NCBI RefSeq assembly: GCF_005870085.1
Contig: NZ_SZNM01000005.1
Span: 186,001-250,000, forward strand
Reading direction: 5' to 3'
Length of the DNA: 64,000 nt
Source of the DNA: Aquibacillus sediminis
Lineage (GTDB): Bacteria > Bacillota > Bacilli > Bacillales > Amphibacillaceae
The notes under the pieces are model-generated. The model was given only the letters and a program-made list of their open reading frames with translations. It ran no database searches and was not told the DNA's origin. Shown one piece after another: positions 53,838 through 63,107 of this stretch; within the stretch, counting starts at the first letter, position 1; every line of letters begins with the position of its first letter. A program made the position numbers and the translations under genes.

Positions 53838-54878
53838 ATGGTTAGGTGTAGAAGTAAGAAATTGTTCACAATGCTGAATGCGTGTGTACTAGTAATGTTG
53901 TTGGGAGCATGCACAGGTAAGTCAAGTGCAAGCGGGACTGAAGAGGATCTCGTATTTTCTCATGCATTTCCTGCCAATCATATTTTTGAGACTAATGTTG
54001 TACAACAATTTAAATCAGAGACAGAAGAAGCAACGGACGGGACGGTCATGATTACTTCTTTTCCTGGTAATCAATTAGCTGACACAGATGGACACTATGA
54101 AGCAGCAGTCACTGGAATTTCGGATATGGGATTTAGTGTGCATAGTTACACACCTAACCAATTTCCACTTACATCTGTAATGGAACTACCATTTATTAGT
54201 GATAAGGCAGTTGATGGATCTAAGATTTTATGGCAATTGTATCAAGAGTTTCCTGCACTACAGGAAGAACATGGGGATGTGGTTCCTTTGTGGTTATCTA
54301 CCTCTGAAGCCGGCCAACTATTCACGGTGGGAAAACAAGTAAAAACACCAGAAGATTTGCAAGGTATGCAAATACGCTCCCCATCTCAAGAAGCAAATCG
54401 ATGGTTGGAAGAATTAGGGGCCACGCCAGTATCAATGCCAATGAATGATGTATATGAAGCGTTGGAACGAGGGGTAGTGGATGGGACGGTTGCTCCACCC
54501 CACACGTTGTTAGATTATAGTTTGCAAGAAGTCATTGACTATGTAACGGTAGGAAATTTTTATATGACAACTTTCTATGGAGTAATGAGTGAAAGTGCAT
54601 ATGAATCTATGAATCATACTAACCAAAACGCACTTGATCAAATACGAGGAGAGTATATGTCATCGCTGTACGGTGAGGTGGTCGATGAACGTTCAAAAGA
54701 AGCGGTGCAAGCAGCGGAAGAAGCAGGTGCAGAGTTCTATGAAATATCAGAAGAAGAATTGGACGTATGGGAGGAAAAAATGGCTCCTGCAACAGAATCT
54801 TGGATAGAAGATAAAGAGAGCAAAGGGCTGCCAGGTCAAAAGGTATATGATCGAGCCATAGAACTAAGTAATCAATAA
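53838..54878 (+). CDS. TRAP transporter solute-binding lipoprotein (DctP family), system 2
   Basis: A 346-residue paralogue of the protein at 47273. The signal peptide ends LGAC with Cys25 as lipid anchor. Shared segments include VTGISDMGFSVHSYTPNQFP and LGATPVSMPMNDVYEALERGVVDG, with IRSPSQEANR in place of VRTPSPLGNE at the ligand arginine, so the preferred acid may differ. I start at ATG 53838, after AGGGGTG; an earlier ATG at 53802 adds 12 residues. Confidence 0.9.
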   Translation: MVRCRSKKLFTMLNACVLVMLLGACTGKSSASGTEEDLVFSHAFPANHIFETNVVQQFKSETEEATDGTVMITSFPGNQLADTDGHYEAAVTGISDMGFSVHSYTPNQFPLTSVMELPFISDKAVDGSKILWQLYQEFPALQEEHGDVVPLWLSTSEAGQLFTVGKQVKTPEDLQGMQIRSPSQEANRWLEELGATPVSMPMNDVYEALERGVVDGTVAPPHTLLDYSLQEVIDYVTVGNFYMTTFYGVMSESAYESMNHTNQNALDQIRGEYMSSLYGEVVDERSKEAVQAAEEAGAEFYEISEEELDVWEEKMAPATESWIEDKESKGLPGQKVYDRAIELSNQ

Positions 54879-54882
54879 TTTA

Positions 54883-54890
54883 GGGGGGGG
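54883..54890 (+). promoter_or_regulatory. Eight-G ribosome site of dctQ system 2
   Basis: An uninterrupted run of eight G serves as the ribosome site, with its end six bases ahead of the ATG at 54897. Changes in run length would alter the spacing. Confidence 0.5.
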
Positions 54891-54896
54891 AGTCCG

Positions 54897-55397
54897 ATGC
54901 GGGTTGTTAGATGGCTTGATACAGGCTTGAATAGCCTTAATTTTCTATTGCACCAAATTTCAAACCTAATCCTTATGTTGATTATGTTTTTGACTACCTT
55001 TGATGTGATTGGACGAGCGTTGTTTAATCATTCCATTACAGGTGCTTATGAGTTAACCGAATTAGGATCTGCTATCGTTATATTTTTCACTCTTGCAGTG
55101 ACGCATAAATATAAAGAACACGTTGCAGTCGGATTTTTAGTTGATAAACTGTCGGCAAAAAAGAAGGCGATGATAGAAGGTTTAGTTGATTTATTTATCT
55201 TTGTCTTGATTTTAATTATGAGTTTCCAACTTATTAATGAAGCGATGCGTCTTATGGAAAGGGGTACAACAACAACGGACTTAGGACTACCAATCTATAC
55301 GTTTATCTTAATTGTCTCAATAGGCTCTTTTATTTTTGCATTTGTAGCACTAGCAAATGGAATTAAATCCATGATAGAGGCGGTGAAAAAGTCATGA
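54897..55397 (+). CDS. TRAP transporter small permease (DctQ family), system 2
   Basis: A 166-residue four-helix membrane protein paralogous to the one at 48355 (DVIGRALFNHSITGAYELTELG and HKYKEHVAVGFLVDKL). It bridges the binding protein and the large permease. Its stop overlaps the dctM start by 4 bases (ATGA). Confidence 0.9.
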   Translation: MRVVRWLDTGLNSLNFLLHQISNLILMLIMFLTTFDVIGRALFNHSITGAYELTELGSAIVIFFTLAVTHKYKEHVAVGFLVDKLSAKKKAMIEGLVDLFIFVLILIMSFQLINEAMRLMERGTTTTDLGLPIYTFILIVSIGSFIFAFVALANGIKSMIEAVKKS

Positions 55398-56698
55398 GTC
55401 CAGAGTTGATAGGCGTTATTGGCATTATCGTTTTGCTTGTATTACTGTTTTTAAAAGTCCCTGTTAGCATTTCGTTGATTTTTGTTGGTACGGCTGGATT
55501 TGGGATTATACGGGGATTTGATACAGGCTTAATTCAATTAGGAAACACTCCATTTGGAACAGCGAGTTCTTATTCGCTGAGTGTTATTCCATTATTTATC
55601 TTAATGGGGATGATTTTATCCTATAGTGGTCTTGGACAAGATTTATTTAGAATGGTAGATTCGTGGATTGGTCATATTAAAGGTGGACTAGCGCTCACGA
55701 CAATCGGGACTAGTGCTATCTTTGCATCTATTTCTGGTTCAGTAAATGCGACAACAGCAGCGATGGCTCGTATTACATTGCCAGAAATGAAAAAGTATAA
55801 TTATAAACCAGCGATTTCTACTGCATCTGTTGCAGCTGGTGGGACATTAGGGATATTAATCCCACCAAGTGTGATTTTAATTCTCTACGGTGTCATGACA
55901 ATGGAACCGATAGGTGATTTGTTAATTGCTGGTATTATTCCTGGTATTGTTCAAGTTGGACTTTTTATGCTTGTTATCTCTCTATGGGTGCGAAAGGATC
56001 CAGATGCGGGTCCCCAAACGGAAAAATCAGATTGGAAAACACGCTTTAAGTCAATCAGTAAGGTGTGGCCATTTGCTATTCTGTTTGTTGTATCTATCGG
56101 GGGGATTTATCTTGGAATCTTTACCCCTACAGAGGCGGGGGCAGTCGGAGCATTTGGTGCTTTACTATTAGCCTTGATTACAAGACGTATCGATCTTGAT
56201 AAATTGAAAAAGGCATTAAGTGAAACAACTAGATTATCAGCAATGATTTTCCTCATTTTAATTGGGGCAGATATTTTCAGTAAATTCTTGGCGATAAGTC
56301 GAATACCGATGAATATAACAGCTTTTATTAATGGACTTGATTGGTCACCTATTATAATTATTTCTATGATTTTAGTAGTTTATCTCATATTAGGGATGTT
56401 CTTAGAAACCATTGCAATTCTAGCAATGACACTACCTGTGGTGTACCCAATCATTACGCAATTGGGCTTTGATGGCGTATGGTTTGGGGTTATAATGATC
56501 ATTGTAATGAACATTGGACTTATCACGCCACCATTAGGTTTAAGTGTGTATATCATAAGTGGTGTAATGAAAGAATATGCTGTTGAGAAGATCTTCCGAT
56601 GGGTTGTTCCAATGCTTGCGGCAATGGTATTTTCAATTGTTTTATTTTTAATTTTTCCGCAGTTCATTACCATACTTCCATCTTTGATGAGAGGGTAG
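55394..56698 (+). CDS. TRAP transporter large permease (DctM family), system 2
   Basis: A 434-residue permease with about 12 membrane segments, closely related to the one at 48830: SSYSLSVIPLFILMGMIL and AAGGTLGILIPPSVILILYG are identical, with GIFTPTEAGAVGA following. It completes the second TRAP system, and the shared promoter architecture argues that both systems belong to one regulon. Translational coupling to dctQ through ATGA. Confidence 0.93.
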   Translation: MSPELIGVIGIIVLLVLLFLKVPVSISLIFVGTAGFGIIRGFDTGLIQLGNTPFGTASSYSLSVIPLFILMGMILSYSGLGQDLFRMVDSWIGHIKGGLALTTIGTSAIFASISGSVNATTAAMARITLPEMKKYNYKPAISTASVAAGGTLGILIPPSVILILYGVMTMEPIGDLLIAGIIPGIVQVGLFMLVISLWVRKDPDAGPQTEKSDWKTRFKSISKVWPFAILFVVSIGGIYLGIFTPTEAGAVGAFGALLLALITRRIDLDKLKKALSETTRLSAMIFLILIGADIFSKFLAISRIPMNITAFINGLDWSPIIIISMILVVYLILGMFLETIAILAMTLPVVYPIITQLGFDGVWFGVIMIIVMNIGLITPPLGLSVYIISGVMKEYAVEKIFRWVVPMLAAMVFSIVLFLIFPQFITILPSLMRG

Positions 56699-56703
56699 TA
56701 TAT

Positions 56704-56744
56704 AAATCCTACTTTTTAGTTTGTTTAGAAAGTAGGATTTTTTC
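56704..56744 (+). terminator. Terminator after TRAP operon 2
   Basis: AAATCCTACTTT / AAAGTAGGATTT with a 13-base loop, then TTTT. Confidence 0.9.
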
Positions 56745-56872
56745 TAATCCTGAATGTATTAAAAGGGATACGTTCAGGTAACCACTTTGTTTTGTTTATA
56801 TAGAATATAGTAGTACAATTAATAGATAGATAATTTGTGAAAATATACTATGACAATATTCAGGTGATAAAA

Positions 56873-58228
56873 GTGACCAAACCTACAACTAAATCCTGGC
56901 TGTTTGTATTGACAATCGGTCTAGGGACTTTACTTAATCCACTGAATTCATCAATGATTTCAGTCGCATTAACAAGGATACAACATGAGTTTCAGCTAAC
57001 ATTTACTGATGTGTCGTGGCTGATCTCTATTTTTTATATTGCTAGTGCCGTCGGTCAACCAGTGATGGGGAAGTTGAGTGACATGTTTGGACCGAAACGA
57101 TTGTTTTTAACAGGACTTTCATTGGTTGCTTTAACGTCCATTTTAGCTCCTCTTTCACCTAACTATGTAACACTTTTAGGATTCCGTGCGCTTCAAGCAA
57201 TTGGAAGTTCAACACTATTCCCTAGTGGGATGGCGATGATTCGTAGTAGTATTACAGAAAACCAAGGCAAAGCTTTAAGTACTATTGCCGTATTTTCTTC
57301 AACATCTGCTGCCTTTGGACCTTCGATTGCAGGTTTTTTAATTCAATCATGGAATTGGCCTGCTATCTTTGTGATTAATTTACCTTTTATTATCGTGTCC
57401 TTTGTTTTATCGATTACGATCTTACCGAATACCGGCAAAAATAAAATTGACCTAACTAGGATTGATTTTGGAGGAATTAGCCTGTTTGTGGTTGGGGTTA
57501 CAACATTAATCTTATTTTTGTTATCAATTGTGGATCAGGTAAAATGGTGGGCAATCATTGTTGCTATCCTTTCTTTTGTGTGCATGTATGTTTATGAAAC
57601 TCGACGCCGTGATCCTTTTATCGATTTAAAAGCGTTAAAAAACAATAAAAATGTATCTTTTATTTATCTTCATTTTATGAGTATCAATATCATATTTTAC
57701 TGTTATTTCTTTGGATTACCAACATTCTTGTTACAGGTTCGTGAATATAGTGAACGAACGACAGGTTTGATTATGCTTGCCATGGCAGGAATGGGAGTAT
57801 TCGTAACACCGTTCGTTGGCCGGTGGATTGACCGAAGTGGTGCAAAGCTTACGTTGTTAACAGGAGCTATTAGTTTAATGGTGGGGACTGCTTTACTATT
57901 AACTGTTCATGACACTACACCATTATGGTGGCTCCTTATTATTATGGCGATCATAGGAATGAGTAATAGTTTTAATAACATTTCTTTACAAATCTCTTTA
58001 TATAGTCATGTCAATAAAGAAGAAACCGCTTCGGCAGCAGGTTTATATCAAACAAGCCGCTACCTGGGCTCCATTTTTTCTTCTTGTATTTTAGGGATAT
58101 TATTTAACGACTATTTAGATGTTGCTCATTTACATATGGTTGTAATGATTTGTTTGATTTTTAGTGTCCTAGTCTTATATTTTGCCATTCGCTTACCAGG
58201 TAAAAAGTTAGTAACTAGTAAAGCCTGA
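56873..58228 (+). CDS. MFS drug:H+ antiporter-like protein (DHA2 type)
   Basis: A 451-residue permease with about 14 membrane segments. Motif C-like AAFGPSIAGFL, GKLSDMFGPKRLFL (motif A) and LGFRALQAIGSSTLFPSGMAMI place it in the multidrug-efflux group. I use GTG 56873, which follows CAGGTGAT at a good distance; the frame is open to 56837 without a ribosome site. Single gene with its own terminator. Its substrate is unknown. Confidence 0.86.
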   Translation: MTKPTTKSWLFVLTIGLGTLLNPLNSSMISVALTRIQHEFQLTFTDVSWLISIFYIASAVGQPVMGKLSDMFGPKRLFLTGLSLVALTSILAPLSPNYVTLLGFRALQAIGSSTLFPSGMAMIRSSITENQGKALSTIAVFSSTSAAFGPSIAGFLIQSWNWPAIFVINLPFIIVSFVLSITILPNTGKNKIDLTRIDFGGISLFVVGVTTLILFLLSIVDQVKWWAIIVAILSFVCMYVYETRRRDPFIDLKALKNNKNVSFIYLHFMSINIIFYCYFFGLPTFLLQVREYSERTTGLIMLAMAGMGVFVTPFVGRWIDRSGAKLTLLTGAISLMVGTALLLTVHDTTPLWWLLIIMAIIGMSNSFNNISLQISLYSHVNKEETASAAGLYQTSRYLGSIFSSCILGILFNDYLDVAHLHMVVMICLIFSVLVLYFAIRLPGKKLVTSKA

Positions 58229-58234
58229 CTATAA

Positions 58235-58275
58235 AAAAATCCCAACAAGACTATGATGGTCTTGTTGGGATTTTT
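58235..58275. terminator. Bidirectional terminator between MFS and MscS genes
   Basis: AAAAATCCCAACAAGAC / GTCTTGTTGGGATTTTT, a 17-bp perfect stem with A and T runs on either side. Confidence 0.93.
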
Positions 58276-58277
58276 CT

Positions 58278-59396
58278 TTAGTTGTCCTTTTGTAACGAGG
58301 CTGCAGCTTGTGATACAGCTTCAGTGTCGGAACTTACATATAATGTTCGACTTGGAAAGGCAACCGAGACGCCTTCTTCTTGTAAAATTTCCATAATCGC
58401 AAAGTTTATTTCTTCTTTTATGTTTAGATATTCTTCCCATACAGTCGTATTGGTAAAGAAGTATAAGAAAATATCCAAACTGCTATCATTGTATTGATCG
58501 AACGTTACGAAAATGGTTTCTGGATGAATGGCATCGTGCTGATTTAATAGTTCTTTTATTCTTTTAATGGTAGTTTGTAGTTTTTGTTTTGGAGTATCAT
58601 AGGTAACACCTAAATTAAACGTTATTCTACGCTTGCCCATTTCACTCCAGTTCGTAATATTCTCATTGGCTAAGGTGGCATTAGGGACGGTTACAAGTCC
58701 TTGATCAAATGTACGAATTTTAGTACTACGGAAGTTAATATCTTCGACAAGACCTTCGACACTAGGGGTTTTGATCCAATCATCAATCGAAAATGGTTTT
58801 TCTGTAATAATGATTACACCACCAAATAGGTTACTGATCGCATCTTGGGCAGCAAGTGCAAATGCAAGTCCACCAAGTCCTAGTCCAGCAACAAAACCAT
58901 TTACATCGTAACCAAATACTTGGGCCACGATACTAAAACTTATCGCGATGATGATAAAGCGGATCGCTTTAGATAAAAATGGTACTAATATCGGATCAAT
59001 CGAAAGTTTTGTTTCATCATTAAGTTTTGTAAATAAAACGGATGAACTGGATGACAAATTATATAAGCCCCAAGTAAGGATGACAATCACTGATGCTTCT
59101 TGGATAAGCTTTTCGAAGAACGGATTCGCTTGATCGATATATGGGAAATAAGCCATGGCGACATATACACCAATAATTAAAAAGATCGATCGAACTGGCT
59201 GTTCAAACGCCAAACATACTTTTGAAAAGAATTCGGTTGGTGTCCTTCTACTTAATCCTAAAATCATACGAAATACATATTTGGTAAACAATTTTCGAAA
59301 CAGTAGGAAGAGTAATAGAATGCCAATTGATATGCCAAGATTTATTAGATTTTCATAAGAAATGATTGTAGTTAACCAGTTTAATACCTCATTCAT
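58278..59396 (-). CDS. MscS family mechanosensitive ion channel
   Basis: A 372-residue small-conductance channel that releases solutes on hypo-osmotic shock, useful to a halotolerant cell that stores ectoine. Several N-terminal helices precede the pore helix GFVAGLGLGGLAFALAAQDAISN, the family signature, and the beta domain GVIIITEKPFSIDDWI. It resembles the Bacillus YhdY/YkuT proteins. ATG 59396 follows GGAGAGGAG; an ATG at 59426 lacks a ribosome site. Confidence 0.92.
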   Translation of the reverse strand: MNEVLNWLTTIISYENLINLGISIGILLLFLLFRKLFTKYVFRMILGLSRRTPTEFFSKVCLAFEQPVRSIFLIIGVYVAMAYFPYIDQANPFFEKLIQEASVIVILTWGLYNLSSSSSVLFTKLNDETKLSIDPILVPFLSKAIRFIIIAISFSIVAQVFGYDVNGFVAGLGLGGLAFALAAQDAISNLFGGVIIITEKPFSIDDWIKTPSVEGLVEDINFRSTKIRTFDQGLVTVPNATLANENITNWSEMGKRRITFNLGVTYDTPKQKLQTTIKRIKELLNQHDAIHPETIFVTFDQYNDSSLDIFLYFFTNTTVWEEYLNIKEEINFAIMEILQEEGVSVAFPSRTLYVSSDTEAVSQAAASLQKDN

Positions 59397-59621
59397 GATG
59401 AATTTCTCCTCTCCATTATCATTCATCCGATTATCATAACATAAAATGACAAAAAGATTGTATGTAAATTTTAGTTGATGTTGATTTTTATCCTACTTGT
59501 AACTGAAGTAAGACCCCAACTTCGAACTAGGAGATAAACTGAAGAAGATAGGTAGGTGATGAAAGGAACCCCCACTGATTAAAGTTTATATCCTCATAGC
59601 ATTAGTAGAGGAGTGGAAACC

Positions 59622-60500
59622 ATGACAAAGAAAAAGCTTGCATTTGTGACTGACAGTACCGCCTTTCTAACCAAAGAAATATGTCACCATCCAGATGTTT
59701 TTGTGGTGCCAATTGCTGTTATTGCGCAAGATATATCTTATGAAGATGGAGTAGATTTATCGTCTGAACAGTTGTATAAAATCATTAGGAATGATAAACA
59801 AGTACCTAAAACCTCCCAGCCACCACATGGACAGTTTATACAGTTATATGAAAAGTTGCAGAAGGAATATGAGGAAGTAATTGCGGTTCATGTATCTAGC
59901 GCCTTAAGCGGAACTTTGGCGAGTTCCATCTATGCAAAAGATCAACTAGGCTTTGATGTAGAGGTGGTGGACTCACGATCTGTTTCTTATGGGCTGACAA
60001 TCTTATTGGAATATGGAATAAAGATGTCGAAACGTGGGGAAGGAATGAAAGAAATTGCAAATGGTTTACAACAATTAACAAAACAAATAAATCATTTCGT
60101 TTTAATAGGAAACTTAGAACAATTGTACAAAGGCGGAAGAATGTCAGGTGCGAGGTTCCTAATAGGAAATTTTCTCCGAATTAAACCAATTCTTACCATT
60201 AACAAACAAGGCGAGCTTGTTCTGTATGAGCGGATTCGTTCTGAGAACAAAGCAATGAAAAGAATGATAGATGTATTAAAGCAATCATCATCACCTCATA
60301 ACATAAAGCAATCATCATCACCTCATAACATAAAGCAAATCGGCATCATGCACGGTAATGCGGAGGCAAAGGCTATACAACTAAAACAACAAGTTTTACA
60401 AGAAATTCCCTATCTGGATGTCGTTATTGGAGAAATTAGTTCCTCCATAGCGGTTCATGCTGGTGAAGATACCATTGCAGTCGTTTGGCAAACGGAATAG
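59622..60500 (+). CDS. DegV family fatty-acid-binding protein
   Basis: A 292-residue protein. DegV proteins bind a fatty acid and in Firmicutes present it to fatty acid kinase. The N-terminal VTDSTAFL, the TSQPPHGQF segment, HVSSALSGTLASS and VVDSRSVSYG are family marks, with YKGGRMSGARFLIGNFLRIKPIL later. A 27-bp tandem duplication at 60278-60331 inserts an extra KQSSSPHNI in a surface loop. ATG 59622 follows GAGGAG at eight bases. Monocistronic. Confidence 0.9.
   Translation: MTKKKLAFVTDSTAFLTKEICHHPDVFVVPIAVIAQDISYEDGVDLSSEQLYKIIRNDKQVPKTSQPPHGQFIQLYEKLQKEYEEVIAVHVSSALSGTLASSIYAKDQLGFDVEVVDSRSVSYGLTILLEYGIKMSKRGEGMKEIANGLQQLTKQINHFVLIGNLEQLYKGGRMSGARFLIGNFLRIKPILTINKQGELVLYERIRSENKAMKRMIDVLKQSSSPHNIKQSSSPHNIKQIGIMHGNAEAKAIQLKQQVLQEIPYLDVVIGEISSSIAVHAGEDTIAVVWQTE
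60278..60331 (+). repeat. In-frame 27-bp tandem duplication in the degV gene
   Basis: Two exact 27-base copies (60278-60304, 60305-60331), each encoding KQSSSPHNI. No difference between copies, which suggests a recent event or ongoing slippage. Confidence 0.9.
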
Positions 60501-60510
60501 AAGAGAAAAT

Positions 60511-60550
60511 AAAACATGCGCTATTCGTAGTAGGATAGCGCATGTTTTTT
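60511..60550 (+). terminator. Terminator after the degV gene
   Basis: AAAACATGCGCTAT / ATAGCGCATGTTTT with a 10-base loop, then TT. Confidence 0.92.
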
Positions 60551-60561
60551 ATATGAAATAT

Positions 60562-60708
60562 TTACATGAGATCATAAACAGATTCTTCGAAATAGAGCCA
60601 GTGGAAATATTCAATATGTTCGTCCGTCATCATCGCAAGTTCTTGCTCATCAAACTTTTGGTAGCTTAATAAATGTTCTACTTTATAAGTTCTTTCACCT
60701 TGGCTCAT
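60562..60708 (-). CDS. Small 48-residue protein, BH0509-like
   Basis: A short acidic protein preceded by GGAGG seven bases before ATG 60708, a strong ribosome site. The core QELAMMTDEHIEYFHWLYFE recalls the small BH0509-type proteins of Bacillaceae, but this is from memory only. No membrane segment or signal peptide. Function unknown. It is convergent with degV, with the terminator at 60511 between the two. Confidence 0.6.
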   Translation of the reverse strand: MSQGERTYKVEHLLSYQKFDEQELAMMTDEHIEYFHWLYFEESVYDLM

Positions 60709-60908
60709 CATTATTCCTCCTTGATATCCTTCCGTGGAAAGGTTTTGTAATCGCTTTCTTTTTGTTGTCTTTATTATATATCGCATCTTGAGATGAATCA
60801 AATATCGTTATGAGATGGATATTGCATGAAATGATTCTTATTTGTTATTTAAGTATTAGAAAGTCTTGTTTGTCGGTAAGGGAAGAGACTTTTCAATGTA
60901 ACGCGGAT

Positions 60909-60936
60909 AACTTATACTAGATTAGATGTATAAGTT
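60909..60936 (+). promoter_or_regulatory. Leader hairpin of the TetM-like gene
   Basis: AACTTATAC / GTATAAGTT, a perfect 9-bp inverted repeat around 10 bases, lies 47 bases ahead of the start codon. It could be an operator or an RNA leader hairpin. Confidence 0.45.
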
Positions 60937-60982
60937 GAAGTTAAGATGTAGGATGCATTCCTATGTCCCGGAGGTGAAAGAT

Positions 60983-62938
60983 ATGAATAAGACAATTGGG
61001 TTGCTTGCACATGTAGATGCGGGAAAAACGACTTTTTCAGAGCAGTTGTTATATCATACACAAAGTATTGACCACAGAGGTCGTGTTGATCATAAGGATG
61101 CCTTTTTAGATAGTCATGAAATTGAAAGGGAACGTGGCATAACGGTATTTGCAGATCAAGCTAAAATGGACTATAACGGGCACACTTATTATTTGATAGA
61201 TACCCCTGGTCACGTCGATTTTTCTGCCGAAATGGAACGGTCGATTCAAGTAATGGATTATGCCATTGTCATTGTTAGCGCGGTGGAAGGTGTAGAGGGA
61301 CATACGGAAACAGTGTGGCAGTTATTACAAAAACACCGAATTCCGACCTTTTTCTTTATTAATAAAACCGATCGAATTGGTGCTGATGTTGATCGTGTCA
61401 TACAGGATATACATACAAATTTGACAAAGAATATCTATGACTTCACAACAGCCTTCCAGCAAGGTGATATGACCAATGAGTTAATTGAATTTATTGCTGA
61501 ACGGGATGAAATGTTACTTGATTATTATATGGAATCAGGATTTGAACAACAATTATGGCTCAGCACATTAACATCGATGATTAAAAGTCAAGCTGTGTAT
61601 CCATGTTGGTCTGGGTCGGCATTAAAGGATGAAGGGATTCGCGAGTTTTTTCAAATGATCGACTTGTTAACCGAGACGTCGTTTTCGAATACAGGGGAGT
61701 TCTCTGCCCGTGTCTATAAAATTCGCTACGATGAAAACGGGAATCGTCTTACCTTTATGAAAGCTTTACAAGGTAGTATCAAGGTCCGTGATCAATTCCA
61801 ATACCAGATGGAAGATACTGAGCTTTCCGAGAAGGTCACACAACTACGAATCTTTAATGGTCAAAAATTTGAAACAGTGGATCGAGTTGAAGCTGGAGAA
61901 CTGTTTGCCGTAAATGGATTGTCTGAATTAAAGATAGGGGATGGAATTGGTTCATTTGGAGAAAGGTCTCTATTTCATATGATCCCGACCTTAAAATCAA
62001 AAGTTATTTATGATAGGAAGGCGATTTCTATCAAAGAAATGTGGCAATGTTTTCAAATACTTGATGCAGAAGATCCAGCATTGTTCGCACAATGGGACGA
62101 GCATTTACAAGAAATTCATATTCATATTATGGGTGTTGTACAATTAGAGGTGCTACAACGGGTGGTGAAAGAAAGATTTGGTTTTGAAGTTTCCTTTGCC
62201 GACCCAAAAATTATATACAAAGAAACAATTGAAACACCTATTACAGGTTACGGCCATTTTGAACCATTAAAACATTATGCAGAGGTTCATTTACGGATAG
62301 AGCCTGGAGAAAGAGGGAGTGGTATTTCTTTTTCAAATAAATGTCATGTGCATGATTTGTCGGTTGGTCACCAAAACTTAATACGCCACCATTTATTCGA
62401 ACGAGATCATCACGGATTGTTAACAGGTTCGCCATTAACCGATGTGAGGGTGACGTTATTAACTGGAAGAGCACATAACAAGCACACATCCGGTGGTGAT
62501 TTTCGTGAGGCTACATACAGAGCATTGCGTCAAGGATTGGAAAAAACTACAAATATCCTATTAGAGCCATATTATGATTTTAAAATAAAGGTGGATATCG
62601 ATGTTATGGGAAGGGTTTTATCTGACCTGCAGCAAGCGTCGGCAACCTTTTCACCTCCTGAGATGACGGAGGACAAAGCGACAATTATTGGAAAAGTCCC
62701 TGTTGCTACTTTTATGCATTATAGCACGGAATTTGCATCAATTACGAAGGGGAAAGGTATACTGAATCTCATGTACGGTGGTTATGATCATTGTCATAAC
62801 CAAGAAGAAGTGATCCAACAAATTGGTTATAATAAAGATGCAGATCCAGACTATACGTCCACATCCATCTTTTGTGCGAAAGGAAAAGGGTATAAAGTGC
62901 CGTGGGATCAAGTGGAGGATGAGATGCATTGTTTGTAG
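60983..62938 (+). CDS. TetM/TetO-like ribosome-protection GTPase
   Basis: A 651-residue EF-G-like GTPase of the tetracycline ribosome-protection group. GTP motifs are AHVDAGKTT (G1), the RGITV switch (ERERGITVFADQ), DTPGHVDF (G3) and NKTDR (G4). The later domains match TetM-like proteins (GVVQLEVLQRVVKERF; GSPLTDVRVTLLTGRAHNKHTSGGDF). Members dislodge tetracycline from the ribosome, but chromosomal Bacillaceae members are often untested and could act on other blocks. ATG 60983 follows GGAGGTGAAAG. Codon use looks like its neighbours, with no sign of recent import. Confidence 0.88.
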   Translation: MNKTIGLLAHVDAGKTTFSEQLLYHTQSIDHRGRVDHKDAFLDSHEIERERGITVFADQAKMDYNGHTYYLIDTPGHVDFSAEMERSIQVMDYAIVIVSAVEGVEGHTETVWQLLQKHRIPTFFFINKTDRIGADVDRVIQDIHTNLTKNIYDFTTAFQQGDMTNELIEFIAERDEMLLDYYMESGFEQQLWLSTLTSMIKSQAVYPCWSGSALKDEGIREFFQMIDLLTETSFSNTGEFSARVYKIRYDENGNRLTFMKALQGSIKVRDQFQYQMEDTELSEKVTQLRIFNGQKFETVDRVEAGELFAVNGLSELKIGDGIGSFGERSLFHMIPTLKSKVIYDRKAISIKEMWQCFQILDAEDPALFAQWDEHLQEIHIHIMGVVQLEVLQRVVKERFGFEVSFADPKIIYKETIETPITGYGHFEPLKHYAEVHLRIEPGERGSGISFSNKCHVHDLSVGHQNLIRHHLFERDHHGLLTGSPLTDVRVTLLTGRAHNKHTSGGDFREATYRALRQGLEKTTNILLEPYYDFKIKVDIDVMGRVLSDLQQASATFSPPEMTEDKATIIGKVPVATFMHYSTEFASITKGKGILNLMYGGYDHCHNQEEVIQQIGYNKDADPDYTSTSIFCAKGKGYKVPWDQVEDEMHCL

Positions 62939-62959
62939 GTTTTGTTCGAGGTGAAATGG

Positions 62960-62984
62960 GATAGATTTCAGACTCTATCTTTTG
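62960..62984 (+). terminator. Weak terminator after the TetM-like gene
   Basis: GATAGA / TCTATC with an 8-base loop and TTTT. The stem is only six base pairs. Confidence 0.45.
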
Positions 62985-63089
62985 CTAACTATCCTTTTGT
63001 GTAGAGCCGTGAACTCAAAGCAAATGTATCCAGTGGACTAACTAAAAGAAAAAGGGTCGCAAAACGCCAAAAATAGACAATGTTCAACA

Positions 63090-63107
63090 AATTGGTATAG
63101 ACGACCA
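63090..63107. promoter_or_regulatory. Possible NagR/YvoA-type operator before the GlcNAc PTS gene
   Basis: AATTGGTATAGACGACCA resembles the dre sites bound by NagR (YvoA) and DasR. A partial inverted counterpart (GGATCGTCTATTG) lies at 63172-63184. The remaining spacer up to 63330 holds an unpaired strong ribosome site at 63231-63235 and no other recognised element. Confidence 0.5.
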
